Position numbers and translations under genes: made by a program
Source: Fervidobacterium thailandense
Lineage (GTDB): Bacteria > Thermotogota > Thermotogae > Thermotogales > Fervidobacteriaceae
Length of the DNA stretch: 64,000 nucleotides
Direction: 5' to 3'
Assembly (NCBI RefSeq): GCF_001719065.1
Contig: NZ_LWAF01000003.1
Location: forward strand, 124,001 to 188,000
Shown here: piece after piece, positions 53,368 through 61,150 of the stretch
How positions within the stretch are numbered: position 1 is the stretch's first letter
Layout: each line of letters opens with the position of its first letter
Notes under the pieces: model-generated
Database searches by the model: none
What the model saw: the letters and a program-made list of their open reading frames with translations, nothing else
Told to the model about the DNA's origin: nothing

Positions 53368-55002
53368 ATGGCCAAAACCACAGTAAGGGAGTTCTTTAAA
53401 GGATCCGTCTTGAGAATGCTCCTTTCGGTGAGTACCGTTACAGTTTTCGTCTTCGTGGTACTTTTGGGAATATTTGTGAAAAGGACGGAGAACGCAATAT
53501 CCAAAATGATATACACTCAGGTGAAGAACCAGGTATCACTCGTGGAAACCGCGATAAGAAACTTCGTAGAAGTTTACGAGGAATCTGTTCACGAGGTCGT
53601 TTCACAAATGGTGAATGTCTTGAAGAACGAATCGCAACTTGACAAAAAAATCGTTGACACGTACGTGAACGTTTACTTATCGTATTTCACGCCGCCGTTT
53701 GAAGAAATAAGTTACGAAATCTTAGAAAGCAAAGAAAAAAAGCAACAAATCGATGGCCAGAGCTCTATGATCGAGTTCGATACGTTAACGAGGAGATTCT
53801 ACTTCCGAGTTTTCAAGAAAATTCTTGGGGAGAAAGACATCGTGCTAACTTTCTATTTACCATCCGATACCTTAGATTCTTACCTGAAGAAAATAGACTT
53901 TTCAGATTTCTCAGTTATCAACAAACTAATTCTACTCGACAGCGAAACCATGCGCGCGATTTTTAGAATTGAAAGCAGGTCGAAAAGGAATACTTTTCTG
54001 ATTTCAAAGACGATTAGTTATCCGGGTGAACTAAAACTTTTCGGTCGATCGCTACAAATATACGTGGAAACGTGTTACGAAGAGATCGTTTCTCCGTTGA
54101 TTGCCCTAATGTCGTTCGTACTGTTTTCAATTTTGTACCTCTCGCTGAGGATTTCCCGCTACTCTAACCATTTAATAACGGAAATAGAGAAGATAGACAA
54201 CGCACTGTCAGATTTTCAAAACGGTACCTGCCGTTATGACTTGTACAGCGATTTGGTTGAAATTGACAAAACCCTCGACACCCTCAGGCATACACACGAG
54301 CTAATTTTCCATCAAATAAACGAGCTGCAGAACTCGAACGCGCGAATTGAGGAACTGTACACCGAGGTTCAGGAACTATCGAAAGAACTTCGTGATGCTT
54401 TCTTTGACTTTGCACAACGCTTGGCAACGGTAGTTGAAGGTTTCGAGGAAGAGACTGCCAAACATGTTTATCGAACACGTGCGTTGACAGAGTTGATAGT
54501 GAGAAGACTTGATATCCCTCAGGACTACAAAGAGGAGATTGTGCGTTATTCAACACTCCACGATATCGGGAAGATTTTCATCCCCAAAGAATTGTTGAAC
54601 AAACCAGGCAAACTGAGCAAAGAGGAATTCGAAGAGATTAAAAAGCACACGATTTACGCCAAAAGACTCCTAACTCATCCAAGGTTCAAAGTAGCGTTAA
54701 ACATAGCGCTTTTCCATCACGAAAATTACGATGGGACGGGATACCCGTTTGGGCTGGTTAGTGATGAGATACCTCTTGAAGCCCGCATTGTGAAAATCGT
54801 TGATGTGTACGACGCACTGCGAAGTGATAGACCGTACAAGAAAGGAGTCTCGCACGATACTGCGATTAGAATAATGACCGAGGGAGATGGTAGAGTCATG
54901 CCTTCCCACTTCGATCCCGAGTTGTTGAACATCTTCCTAAGTTTGGAGGAAGATGTGAAGTTACTTTACCAAAATACCAATATCGACGCTTTGACGTTGT
55001 GA
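53368..55002 (+). CDS. HD-GYP domain c-di-GMP phosphodiesterase with membrane-bound sensor
   Basis: 544 residues. TM1 is at about 13-35; an extracytoplasmic domain follows (about 40-235); TM2 at about 240-262; a helical linker; and an HD-GYP domain (about 340-530) with HDIGK and HHENYDGTGYP, all metal and GYP residues intact. It would hydrolyse c-di-GMP in response to an external signal. AAGGAGGGG precedes the ATG. It is divergent from the ECF operon and followed by tRNA-Ser. The two PilZ receptors at 15692-16917 are the visible readers of its product. Confidence 0.9.
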   Translation: MAKTTVREFFKGSVLRMLLSVSTVTVFVFVVLLGIFVKRTENAISKMIYTQVKNQVSLVETAIRNFVEVYEESVHEVVSQMVNVLKNESQLDKKIVDTYVNVYLSYFTPPFEEISYEILESKEKKQQIDGQSSMIEFDTLTRRFYFRVFKKILGEKDIVLTFYLPSDTLDSYLKKIDFSDFSVINKLILLDSETMRAIFRIESRSKRNTFLISKTISYPGELKLFGRSLQIYVETCYEEIVSPLIALMSFVLFSILYLSLRISRYSNHLITEIEKIDNALSDFQNGTCRYDLYSDLVEIDKTLDTLRHTHELIFHQINELQNSNARIEELYTEVQELSKELRDAFFDFAQRLATVVEGFEEETAKHVYRTRALTELIVRRLDIPQDYKEEIVRYSTLHDIGKIFIPKELLNKPGKLSKEEFEEIKKHTIYAKRLLTHPRFKVALNIALFHHENYDGTGYPFGLVSDEIPLEARIVKIVDVYDALRSDRPYKKGVSHDTAIRIMTEGDGRVMPSHFDPELLNIFLSLEEDVKLLYQNTNIDALTL

Positions 55003-55023
55003 AGCCATGATAGGTGTTTTTGA

Positions 55024-55041
55024 TGTACCCATTCAGGTACA
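55024..55041 (+). other. Short inverted repeat after the HD-GYP gene
   Basis: TGTACC/GGTACA with a 6-nt loop, 21 nt beyond the stop. No T-run follows, so it is a poor terminator; it could stabilise the 3' end. Confidence 0.35.
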
Positions 55042-55055
55042 CCCGTGAGGGGATC

Positions 55056-55083
55056 TTGATTTTTAGTTTTGCTATGATATAAT
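55056..55083 (+). promoter_or_regulatory. Promoter of tRNA-Ser (and probably rimP-nusA)
   Basis: TTGATT (55056-55061), 16 bp, TATAAT (55078-55083) preceded by TGA, giving an extended -10. It has the same -35 and spacing as the clpC promoter. Confidence 0.75.
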
Positions 55084-55113
55084 CTCTTGTGGTCTTGTAA
55101 GCTCCTCAGGTGT

Positions 55114-55204
55114 GGAGAGGTGGCCGAGGGGTCTAAGGCACACGCCTGGAGAGCGTGCGGTGGGCAAAACCCACCCGTGGGTTCAAATCCCACCCTCTCC
55201 GCCA
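55114..55204 (+). tRNA. tRNA-Ser (GGA anticodon)
   Basis: 91 nt with a long variable arm and encoded CCA. Acceptor GGAGAGG/CCTCTCC, discriminator G, anticodon stem CACGC/GCGTG with loop CTGGAGA, T-arm GTGGG-TTCAAAT-CCCAC. A strong promoter lies 30 nt upstream. Confidence 0.96.
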
Positions 55205-55225
55205 AAGTATCGAGTCTTGAAAGTG

Positions 55226-55249
55226 AACCGGGACGGTAGTCCCGGTTTT
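55226..55249 (+). terminator. Intrinsic terminator between tRNA-Ser and rimP
   Basis: A 9-bp stem AACCGGGAC/GTCCCGGTT with GGTA loop (55226-55247), followed by three more T and C, giving TTTTT. Only 37 nt separate it from the rimP start, with no clear promoter there, so rimP-nusA expression may depend on readthrough. Confidence 0.8.
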
Positions 55250-55286
55250 TCGATTAATATTTGGGACCCTTTGGAGGTGTTAGCGT

Positions 55287-55748
55287 ATGTCCGGATTGAG
55301 TCCGAAGGAAATTGCCTCTCGAGTCGGTGAGATCGCAAAACCGATCATCGAGAGCTTGGGATATGAGTTATTCGATGTGAAATACAAACTACAGGCCGGT
55401 AGATGGGTACTAACCATAGTAATTGATAATCCAAGAGACTACGTAAGTACAAGAGATTGCGAAATAGTCTCCTACGAACTTGAAAAACAGCTGGATGCAT
55501 CCGACTTTATTCCCGGAAGTTACATTCTCGAGGTGTCGTCACCGGGACTTGATAGGCCTTTAAGGAACATAAACGATTTTGAAAGGTTCGTTGGTAAGCT
55601 TGCGAAGGTCAAGGCCGGGAAAACGTACAAAGGTTATATAAAGTCCGTCAACAAGGAGACTGGAAATATCGTACTTGATGTTGACGGTAAGGATATCGAA
55701 ATAAACATCGATGAGGTAAAAAGTGCAAATTTGGAAATAGACTTTTAA
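55287..55748 (+). CDS. rimP: RimP, 30S ribosome maturation factor
   Basis: 153 residues with the family blocks IIESLGYELFDVKY, SYILEVSSPGLDRPL and VKAGKTYKGYIKSV, and a C-terminal Sm-like domain. It assists 30S assembly. GGAGGTG lies 8 nt before the ATG. nusA follows after 15 nt, the standard pairing. Confidence 0.95.
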   Translation: MSGLSPKEIASRVGEIAKPIIESLGYELFDVKYKLQAGRWVLTIVIDNPRDYVSTRDCEIVSYELEKQLDASDFIPGSYILEVSSPGLDRPLRNINDFERFVGKLAKVKAGKTYKGYIKSVNKETGNIVLDVDGKDIEINIDEVKSANLEIDF

Positions 55749-55763
55749 GGGAGGTAAGCCAGG

Positions 55764-56798
55764 ATGAACAGTGCGATGCTCTTGGAAGCGCTCAGGGAAC
55801 TGGAAAGGGAAAAGGGAATAAGTATAGACGAGTCGATTGAGATTCTCGAAAAGGCTCTAATGAGCGCTTATAAGAACCGAACCGGTGAGCGCAACATCGA
55901 AATTGTCATCAACAAACATTCCGGTGAAATTGAACTGTACCAGCTCCTTGAAGTCGTCGACAAGGTGGAGAACGAGAACCTTCAGATCTCCTTGGACGAG
56001 GCTCTAAAAATCAAGCCTGACGCAACGATTGGTGATATTGTCAAGCGAAAGGTGAACGTGAAAAAGCTCGGAAGGTTCGCGGTACAGGTCGCCAAACAGG
56101 TGCTCATCCAGAGGATTCGAGAGATCGAGAAAGAGAAGCAGTACGAAAAATACGCCGATCTCGTGGGGCGTGTGGTCACCGCGGAAGTTCTGAGAGTTAC
56201 ACCGGAGTTTCTGGACATCAGGATAGGAAAACTCGAAACGCACTTACCGAAGAAAGAATGGATCCCGGGGGAGCAGTTCGAACAATCGGACTTGATCAAA
56301 GTCTACGTGCGTGAGGTTAAAAAGGACAAGAAGGGGCCCAAGATAATAGTCTCTCGCACGGACCCAGAGTTCGTGACCGGTCTTTTGAAGTTGGAGGTTC
56401 CCGAAATCGAAGATGGTATCGTTGAAATCGTGAAGATCGTAAGGGAACCAGGTGTACGCTCGAAGGTCGCTGTAATTTCGAAGGACCCGAAGGTTGATCC
56501 AGTGGGTGCGTGCATCGGCCCCGAAGGTACCAGAATTGCATCGGTACTGAGGGAACTTAAGGTTGAAAAGATCGATATCATCAAATGGTCCAACGATCCG
56601 AAAGAATTGATAGCCAACGCGCTTCTTCCGGCTAAAGTCATAGAAGTTGAAATTCTCGATCCGGAGATGAAAGCTTCAAGAGTTCTGGTTTCACCAAACG
56701 AACTTTCACTTGCGATTGGTAAAGCTGGACAAAACGCGCGACTCGCAGCGAAGCTAACAGGCTGGAAGATAGACATTAAGCCCATCATGAATGCTTGA
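55764..56798 (+). CDS. nusA: NusA, transcription termination/antitermination factor
   Basis: 344 residues: N-terminal RNA polymerase-binding domain (about 1-128), S1 domain (about 132-198, LVGRVVTAEVLRVTPEFLDI) and two KH domains (about 200-344, GACIGPEGTRIASV and LAIGKAGQNARLAAKLTGW). The acidic C-terminal repeats of E. coli NusA are absent, as in other Thermotogales. After it, where infB often comes, stands a Fur-family gene. Confidence 0.96.
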   Translation: MNSAMLLEALRELEREKGISIDESIEILEKALMSAYKNRTGERNIEIVINKHSGEIELYQLLEVVDKVENENLQISLDEALKIKPDATIGDIVKRKVNVKKLGRFAVQVAKQVLIQRIREIEKEKQYEKYADLVGRVVTAEVLRVTPEFLDIRIGKLETHLPKKEWIPGEQFEQSDLIKVYVREVKKDKKGPKIIVSRTDPEFVTGLLKLEVPEIEDGIVEIVKIVREPGVRSKVAVISKDPKVDPVGACIGPEGTRIASVLRELKVEKIDIIKWSNDPKELIANALLPAKVIEVEILDPEMKASRVLVSPNELSLAIGKAGQNARLAAKLTGWKIDIKPIMNA

Positions 56799-56871
56799 TG
56801 TCCGCCAATTCAAAAACAGAGCGAAAGCCGAGGCAACGTAAAAATTGCAAAATACTGTAAAGGGGTGCGGA

Positions 56872-57330
56872 ATGATGCATGTCGACAGTCTAAAGAAAGA
56901 ACTGAAGGAAAGAAAATACAGGATGACCCCGCAGAGAGAGCAAGTTTTGAAGGTTTTCATAGAAACGAACAGCGAACACCTTGGGGCTGAAGAAGTTTAC
57001 AGGTACCTCTTAAGCAAGAGAATCAACGTGAGCAAGGCAACTGTGTACAGAACGGTCGACTTACTGGTAGAGCTTGGGTTCCTACGCAAGTTGCAGTTCG
57101 ACGAGGGTGTTTACAGGTACGAACTGGTTGATAAGGACAACAAGCACTCGCACTTCATATGCAACTCCTGTGGTAAGATCTACGAGTTGAAAGATGAGCT
57201 CTCACCGGACAAAATACTGAAGGACTACACTGATCTACTCAGGGCCCAGGGATTTGAAGTGAACGAATTTGATGTTAAATTCCGTGGCATGTGTCCGAAA
57301 TGCTCTAAGAAAACACGGAAAGATAAATGA
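56872..57330 (+). CDS. Fur family metal-responsive transcription regulator
   Basis: 152 residues from ATG 56872 (AGGGG 6 nt before; an earlier in-frame ATG at 56845 lacks a site). N-terminal winged helix (YRMTPQREQVLKVFIE, INVSKATVYRTVDLL), the Fur metal region KHSHFICNSCGKIYEL, and paired CxxC motifs (CNSC and CPKC) for structural zinc. Whether it senses iron, zinc, manganese or peroxide is not decided by sequence; the His/Asp set is common to Fur and PerR. It follows nusA by 73 nt. Confidence 0.92.
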   Translation: MMHVDSLKKELKERKYRMTPQREQVLKVFIETNSEHLGAEEVYRYLLSKRINVSKATVYRTVDLLVELGFLRKLQFDEGVYRYELVDKDNKHSHFICNSCGKIYELKDELSPDKILKDYTDLLRAQGFEVNEFDVKFRGMCPKCSKKTRKDK

Positions 57331-57363
57331 GGAACAAATAAAGACTAAGTCCTTTGAAAGTCA

Positions 57364-58635
57364 TCACTGAAGTTTTTCAAGCTCCTCGGTCAATGAAATG
57401 TATACTCCAAAGGTGAATCCGAAAGCGATCGCGATGATCCAATGACTGGGTAGTAATGGTAGTCTTGAAAAAAGACTCGCGATGAATCGTACGAACCAAA
57501 CGAAAGGAAGCAAAGCCTTTAGTATCAATTTTGCAAGTGCGTGAAGCTGTAGCACGAATGTTGCAAAGGCCGAGGTTAAACCGAACATGATTATCTGAAC
57601 TGGAAAGCCGACGATAAGCGTTGCGATCGGAGAGAACACGTTCACATCGGAAATCAACGAGACGAACGGTGCGCTACCAAGGAAACCACCAAGTCCGGAC
57701 ACGATGTTCTTAAACTTACCCTCGTACACGAGTACACCGAGTGTGGCAAGGAAGGTCATGTAGAACGAGAGTGAAAAGACAATCTCCGGATTAAATAGTA
57801 CCATGAATAACCCCGTCAACGAAACAACGTTGACGGGGTTTACTTTTACATCGACCAACTTGAACAGTACCGAAACGTATATCATCAAAAGTGCCCTTAC
57901 CGCGGGAACGTTTAATCCCGAGCCCACAACGAAGACGGTGGGAAAGATCAGGGGGAGTATCAACCTCGCGTTTCTTCGATAAATTAAAAGGCTTATGAGC
58001 TTGTCGGAAATCACGTACAGCATACTTACGTGCATCCCGGAAACGCAAAAGATGTGGAAAAGCCCACTCTTCACAAAGGATTCATCGCGGGACGCGTCTC
58101 CAAAGAGACTCGGGTAAAACGGTTCAACCTCACGGGAGAAATCCCGAAATCTTTGGAAAGTTTCAAAAATTTTGGACCTTAATGAAACGTAATTCTTCAC
58201 CTTGACGATGACTCTCGGCTTCACGTAGAAAACTGGATAGCTCTTTGCCCTCCTGAGCTCTCCCTTTAGATAAACTATCGTGCCCACGTCCAGTCGTTCG
58301 TACAACCGGACGTCAAATCCCAGCTTTCTCCAACGTCTTCCATCATAGTAAGATAATGAAAGGATCGACGATTCACCTTGTACCGATTTCACCGTACCCA
58401 CGAACTCGACGTTTTTCACCACTTCAAGAGGGGAATTCGTTACCAACACGAGGTTTGCGAAGAAAAGGAAGAATAAAAAGAGAGCCACTTTGGGTCTTTT
58501 GTAAAGTGCAAACGTCGCGAGTAAACAATAAGGTGGGAACCTTACAGCGGTCCCCACCAGCGCACCAATTACGGATGCCGAAAAGTAGTAGAACGTTAAG
58601 TACCTTGGACTTGAACTTCCTAAGCTTCGCATCAC
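57364..58635 (-). CDS. ComEC/Rec2 family DNA-uptake channel protein (short form)
   Basis: 423 residues. An N-terminal OB-like DUF4131 segment (about 70-160) precedes a competence domain with about seven helices and the signature LFHIFCVSGMHVSML (near 190-205). The C-terminal metallo-beta-lactamase-like nuclease domain of full ComEC is missing, so this is the short type. It would form the inner-membrane channel for single-stranded DNA. No ribosome site is obvious; it begins 22 nt after apgM. A perfect 13-bp inverted repeat lies within the coding region (57809-57840). No other com genes are seen. Confidence 0.88.
   Translation of the reverse strand: MMRSLGSSSPRYLTFYYFSASVIGALVGTAVRFPPYCLLATFALYKRPKVALFLFFLFFANLVLVTNSPLEVVKNVEFVGTVKSVQGESSILSLSYYDGRRWRKLGFDVRLYERLDVGTIVYLKGELRRAKSYPVFYVKPRVIVKVKNYVSLRSKIFETFQRFRDFSREVEPFYPSLFGDASRDESFVKSGLFHIFCVSGMHVSMLYVISDKLISLLIYRRNARLILPLIFPTVFVVGSGLNVPAVRALLMIYVSVLFKLVDVKVNPVNVVSLTGLFMVLFNPEIVFSLSFYMTFLATLGVLVYEGKFKNIVSGLGGFLGSAPFVSLISDVNVFSPIATLIVGFPVQIIMFGLTSAFATFVLQLHALAKLILKALLPFVWFVRFIASLFSRLPLLPSHWIIAIAFGFTFGVYISLTEELEKLQ
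57809..57840. repeat. 13-bp perfect inverted repeat inside comEC
   Basis: AACCCCGTCAACG and CGTTGACGGGGTT separated by 6 nt. On the plus strand (antisense to comEC) it is followed by TTTACTTTTAC, so it resembles a weak terminator for antisense reads; on the sense strand no T-run follows. Confidence 0.6.
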
Positions 58636-58656
58636 TGCAAATCGACTTATGACAGA

Positions 58657-59871
58657 TTAAGCACCGAACTTTTCTAATCTACCCGCGTACGCAAGTATTA
58701 GGTTCATCACGTCAGTTGAATGAATCGTTCCAAGTGACCCACGTGCACATTCGAATTCGTTGAACGCCTTTGACATGCCTTTTCTGGTATGTTTTGCGCA
58801 GAAGAGGATCGGCACCGGATGGAAGGAGTGTCCCTTCATCGCACACGGTGTTGAGTGGTCACCAGTTATCACCAAAACGTCCGGATTGAGCGAAAGTATC
58901 TCCGGAATTACGCGATCCACATTTTCGATAACATGAACCTTTTCGTCGAACTTACCATCTTCACCGTAGGAGTCGGTCTTCTTAACGTGCACGAAGAAGA
59001 AGTCGTAGTTGTTCCACTCTTTCTTCAGAGTCTCGATCTCGTCTTCAATCGTTTGTCCAGTTGGAATTACTGTCATTCCCACGAGCTTTGCTAATCCTCG
59101 GTACATTGGATAGACCGCGATGGCACCAGCCCTCAACTTGTAAACTTCCGGGAATTGTGGTAGTTTCGGATACTTGGAGAAGCCTCTCACGAGTGCAAAG
59201 TTCATCTTCGGTTGATCTTTCAAGACTTCCTTTATCCTCTCAAGGAGCTTATTCACGATACGCGCGGTCTTCTCCGCTTCTGGACTCAACGCCGTTGTGT
59301 ACTTGATAGGTTTACCTTCTTTTTGTGGATCGGCATCCTCGATGTTGTCGGATAATCCTTCACCTGTGAGTTTTAACACGAACCTGTGTTCCTTACCTGG
59401 ATAGAAAGTGACTTTAATATCTTCAATCTCCTTGATGTTGGCATTCAGAATCTCAACGACCTTCGCGCTCTCCTCCGTTGTTGGTCTTCCTGCACGTCTA
59501 TCAACAACGATTTCTCCATCGATTGTCGCAAAGTTTCCACGTGCTACTACGTCGAGTTCACCAACTTCGATATCCTCACCCAACGCTTCAAGTATCCCCC
59601 TACCGATCTGGTACTTTATGGGATCGTACCCGAAAAGTCCAAGATGTCCAGGCCCACTCCCAGGAGTGATACCGGGGAGAACTGGAATGGTTTGTCCCAG
59701 GTCACTCATGGTTGCAAGTTTGTCCATGTTCGGTGTGTGCGCTTTCATCAGTGGGGTCAACCCTTCCTCGTTAGGTAGATCGCCGATACCGTCCAGAACA
59801 AGAAGAACGATCTTACTGGAGTTGGGAGAGATGAGTTCACTAACGAAGGCTTGTTTGTCAATGTTCAACAT
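58657..59871 (-). CDS. apgM: 2,3-bisphosphoglycerate-independent phosphoglycerate mutase, archaeal type
   Basis: Interconverts 3- and 2-phosphoglycerate in glycolysis. 404 residues from ATG 59871 (AAGGAGG 7 nt before; the ATG two codons upstream is too close). The alkaline-phosphatase superfamily metal motif VLLVLDGIGD, the TPNMDKL and LPGITPGSGPGHLGLFGYDP blocks (with catalytic Ser in GSGP) and VITGDHSTP near the end fit ApgM rather than GpmI. Confidence 0.95.
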   Translation of the reverse strand: MLNIDKQAFVSELISPNSSKIVLLVLDGIGDLPNEEGLTPLMKAHTPNMDKLATMSDLGQTIPVLPGITPGSGPGHLGLFGYDPIKYQIGRGILEALGEDIEVGELDVVARGNFATIDGEIVVDRRAGRPTTEESAKVVEILNANIKEIEDIKVTFYPGKEHRFVLKLTGEGLSDNIEDADPQKEGKPIKYTTALSPEAEKTARIVNKLLERIKEVLKDQPKMNFALVRGFSKYPKLPQFPEVYKLRAGAIAVYPMYRGLAKLVGMTVIPTGQTIEDEIETLKKEWNNYDFFFVHVKKTDSYGEDGKFDEKVHVIENVDRVIPEILSLNPDVLVITGDHSTPCAMKGHSFHPVPILFCAKHTRKGMSKAFNEFECARGSLGTIHSTDVMNLILAYAGRLEKFGA

Positions 59872-59907
59872 CGGCATACCTCCTTCCTTAGAAAATGTTA
59901 GATTCAG

Positions 59908-60006
59908 TTATTTTGAAAGGATCCTCCAAAATGCAAACCTTTCCCCTCTTTCGCGCTCGACCATAACCGTTGCCAAAGCAAAAGCACACCCGGAAAAGCC
60001 GAACAA
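59908..60006 (-). other. 139-nt gap with a possible 32-codon reading frame
   Basis: Between the serine hydrolase and apgM. A TTG-started frame of 32 codons has a gene-like composition (hydrophobic start, charged VERERGERF, then FWRILSK), but there is no proper ribosome site and nothing similar comes to mind. It may be chance or a gene remnant. I do not call it a gene. Confidence 0.25.
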
Positions 60007-60016
60007 CGTACGAAAG

Positions 60017-61096
60017 TCACCGATAGCTTAAAAATCTTTTGATCATCTTTGAGATCGCAGCCTGGCACGCGGAGAACGCCAATTTGCCACCACAGTTGGT
60101 CGCCGCCAGGAAAGCGATATTTCGTTTCGGGGCAACCCAAACGACGGCAAACCAAAGTCCGTTGCTACCACCGTGTGTCAATGCTAACCCTCCTGCCCAA
60201 CTTCGCTCTACCACCAACCATCCCAACGCATAACCTTGGTCGTAGTGATCTTTGTGGAGAAATTCGAAGGTTTCTTTCGACAGAAGCTTTGAATTTCCCT
60301 GCAACCCTTTAAGATGTTCAGAGACAAATTTGGCCCAATCTTTCACAGAGCAATGAATACCACCAGCAGGAGCGAGAACAGGAGGATTGTCAGCATCAGG
60401 TCCTGGTGCGATTGGCTGACATGTAAAGATCAACCTTCTGTGTCCCCAAACGTCCCTGGGAGGACCGAAACCGGCCGATTCCATACCCAGTGGTTTGAAG
60501 ATAAGTGTTTTCATAAGCTCTTCCCAAGATTTTCCCGTGACTTTTTCTGCCATCGCCGCGGCAACAACGTAGCCGTAATTACTGTATACCATGCACTCTC
60601 CTGGTCGATAAGATGGTGGATTTGCCAGTACGAGCTTAACCAGTTCGTATCGCTGAAAAACGACGGGGCCACTCATCTCCCTCAGCTTTGGAAAGAAGTT
60701 TCTGTCCGGACGCACGTCTTTCGGCAACCCCGCTTTGTGCGAGAGCAAGTGTACAAGTGTGATAGAGTGAAAACCTGGGTGTATTGCGTCCGCCGCCTCC
60801 GGAAACACATCAATGATTTTCGCATCCCAACTCAACGATCCTCGCTCAACTAAGATCGCGAGCATCGTAGCCGTCATCGCCTTAGTACACGAACCAAGGT
60901 GGAACGCGTCATCTAACCTTATTAGTTCACCACTACCTATCTTTCGCTCCCCAACCACTTCTGCAAAGATCAATTCCCCATCTTTCACACAAGCAGCTGC
61001 CAACGCAGGTACGTGAAAAATATCACGAACTTTGTATAAAAGATCTCCCTCGCAAAACCATCTTTTCACATGATTAAATAACGGCACAATCCACAT
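60017..61096 (-). CDS. Beta-lactamase-fold serine hydrolase (penicillin-binding-protein-like esterase)
   Basis: 359 residues. The SxxK motif is SCTK at Ser69 to Lys72, the Tyr motif is YSN (near 178) and the third motif is HGG (near 315), in the class C beta-lactamase/DD-peptidase fold. No signal peptide is evident, so it is probably cytoplasmic, such as an esterase or peptidase of small D-amino-acid or ester substrates. It lies between an aminopeptidase and apgM, on the same strand, with 54- and 145-nt gaps. True antibiotic hydrolysis is unlikely without export. Confidence 0.85.
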   Translation of the reverse strand: MWIVPLFNHVKRWFCEGDLLYKVRDIFHVPALAAACVKDGELIFAEVVGERKIGSGELIRLDDAFHLGSCTKAMTATMLAILVERGSLSWDAKIIDVFPEAADAIHPGFHSITLVHLLSHKAGLPKDVRPDRNFFPKLREMSGPVVFQRYELVKLVLANPPSYRPGECMVYSNYGYVVAAAMAEKVTGKSWEELMKTLIFKPLGMESAGFGPPRDVWGHRRLIFTCQPIAPGPDADNPPVLAPAGGIHCSVKDWAKFVSEHLKGLQGNSKLLSKETFEFLHKDHYDQGYALGWLVVERSWAGGLALTHGGSNGLWFAVVWVAPKRNIAFLAATNCGGKLAFSACQAAISKMIKRFLSYR

Positions 61097-61150
61097 AAGT
61101 CCAGAACAACGCGCCTGGTACCATGATGCAACGGAAACGGACCAGAAATC

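Noticed and set aside
53741-53747. A-run in the HD-GYP gene and a similar one in polA (41343-41349) as frameshift sites
   Set aside because: Both lie in Lys-rich segments with intact frames and no downstream alternative frame of interest.
55024-55041. Terminator for the HD-GYP gene
   Set aside because: The inverted repeat is followed by a GC-containing stretch and no T-run.
59408-60031. Plus-strand reading frame of 207 codons opposite apgM
   Set aside because: It is a shadow of apgM with no recognisable product, and it runs beyond that gene only into non-coding sequence.
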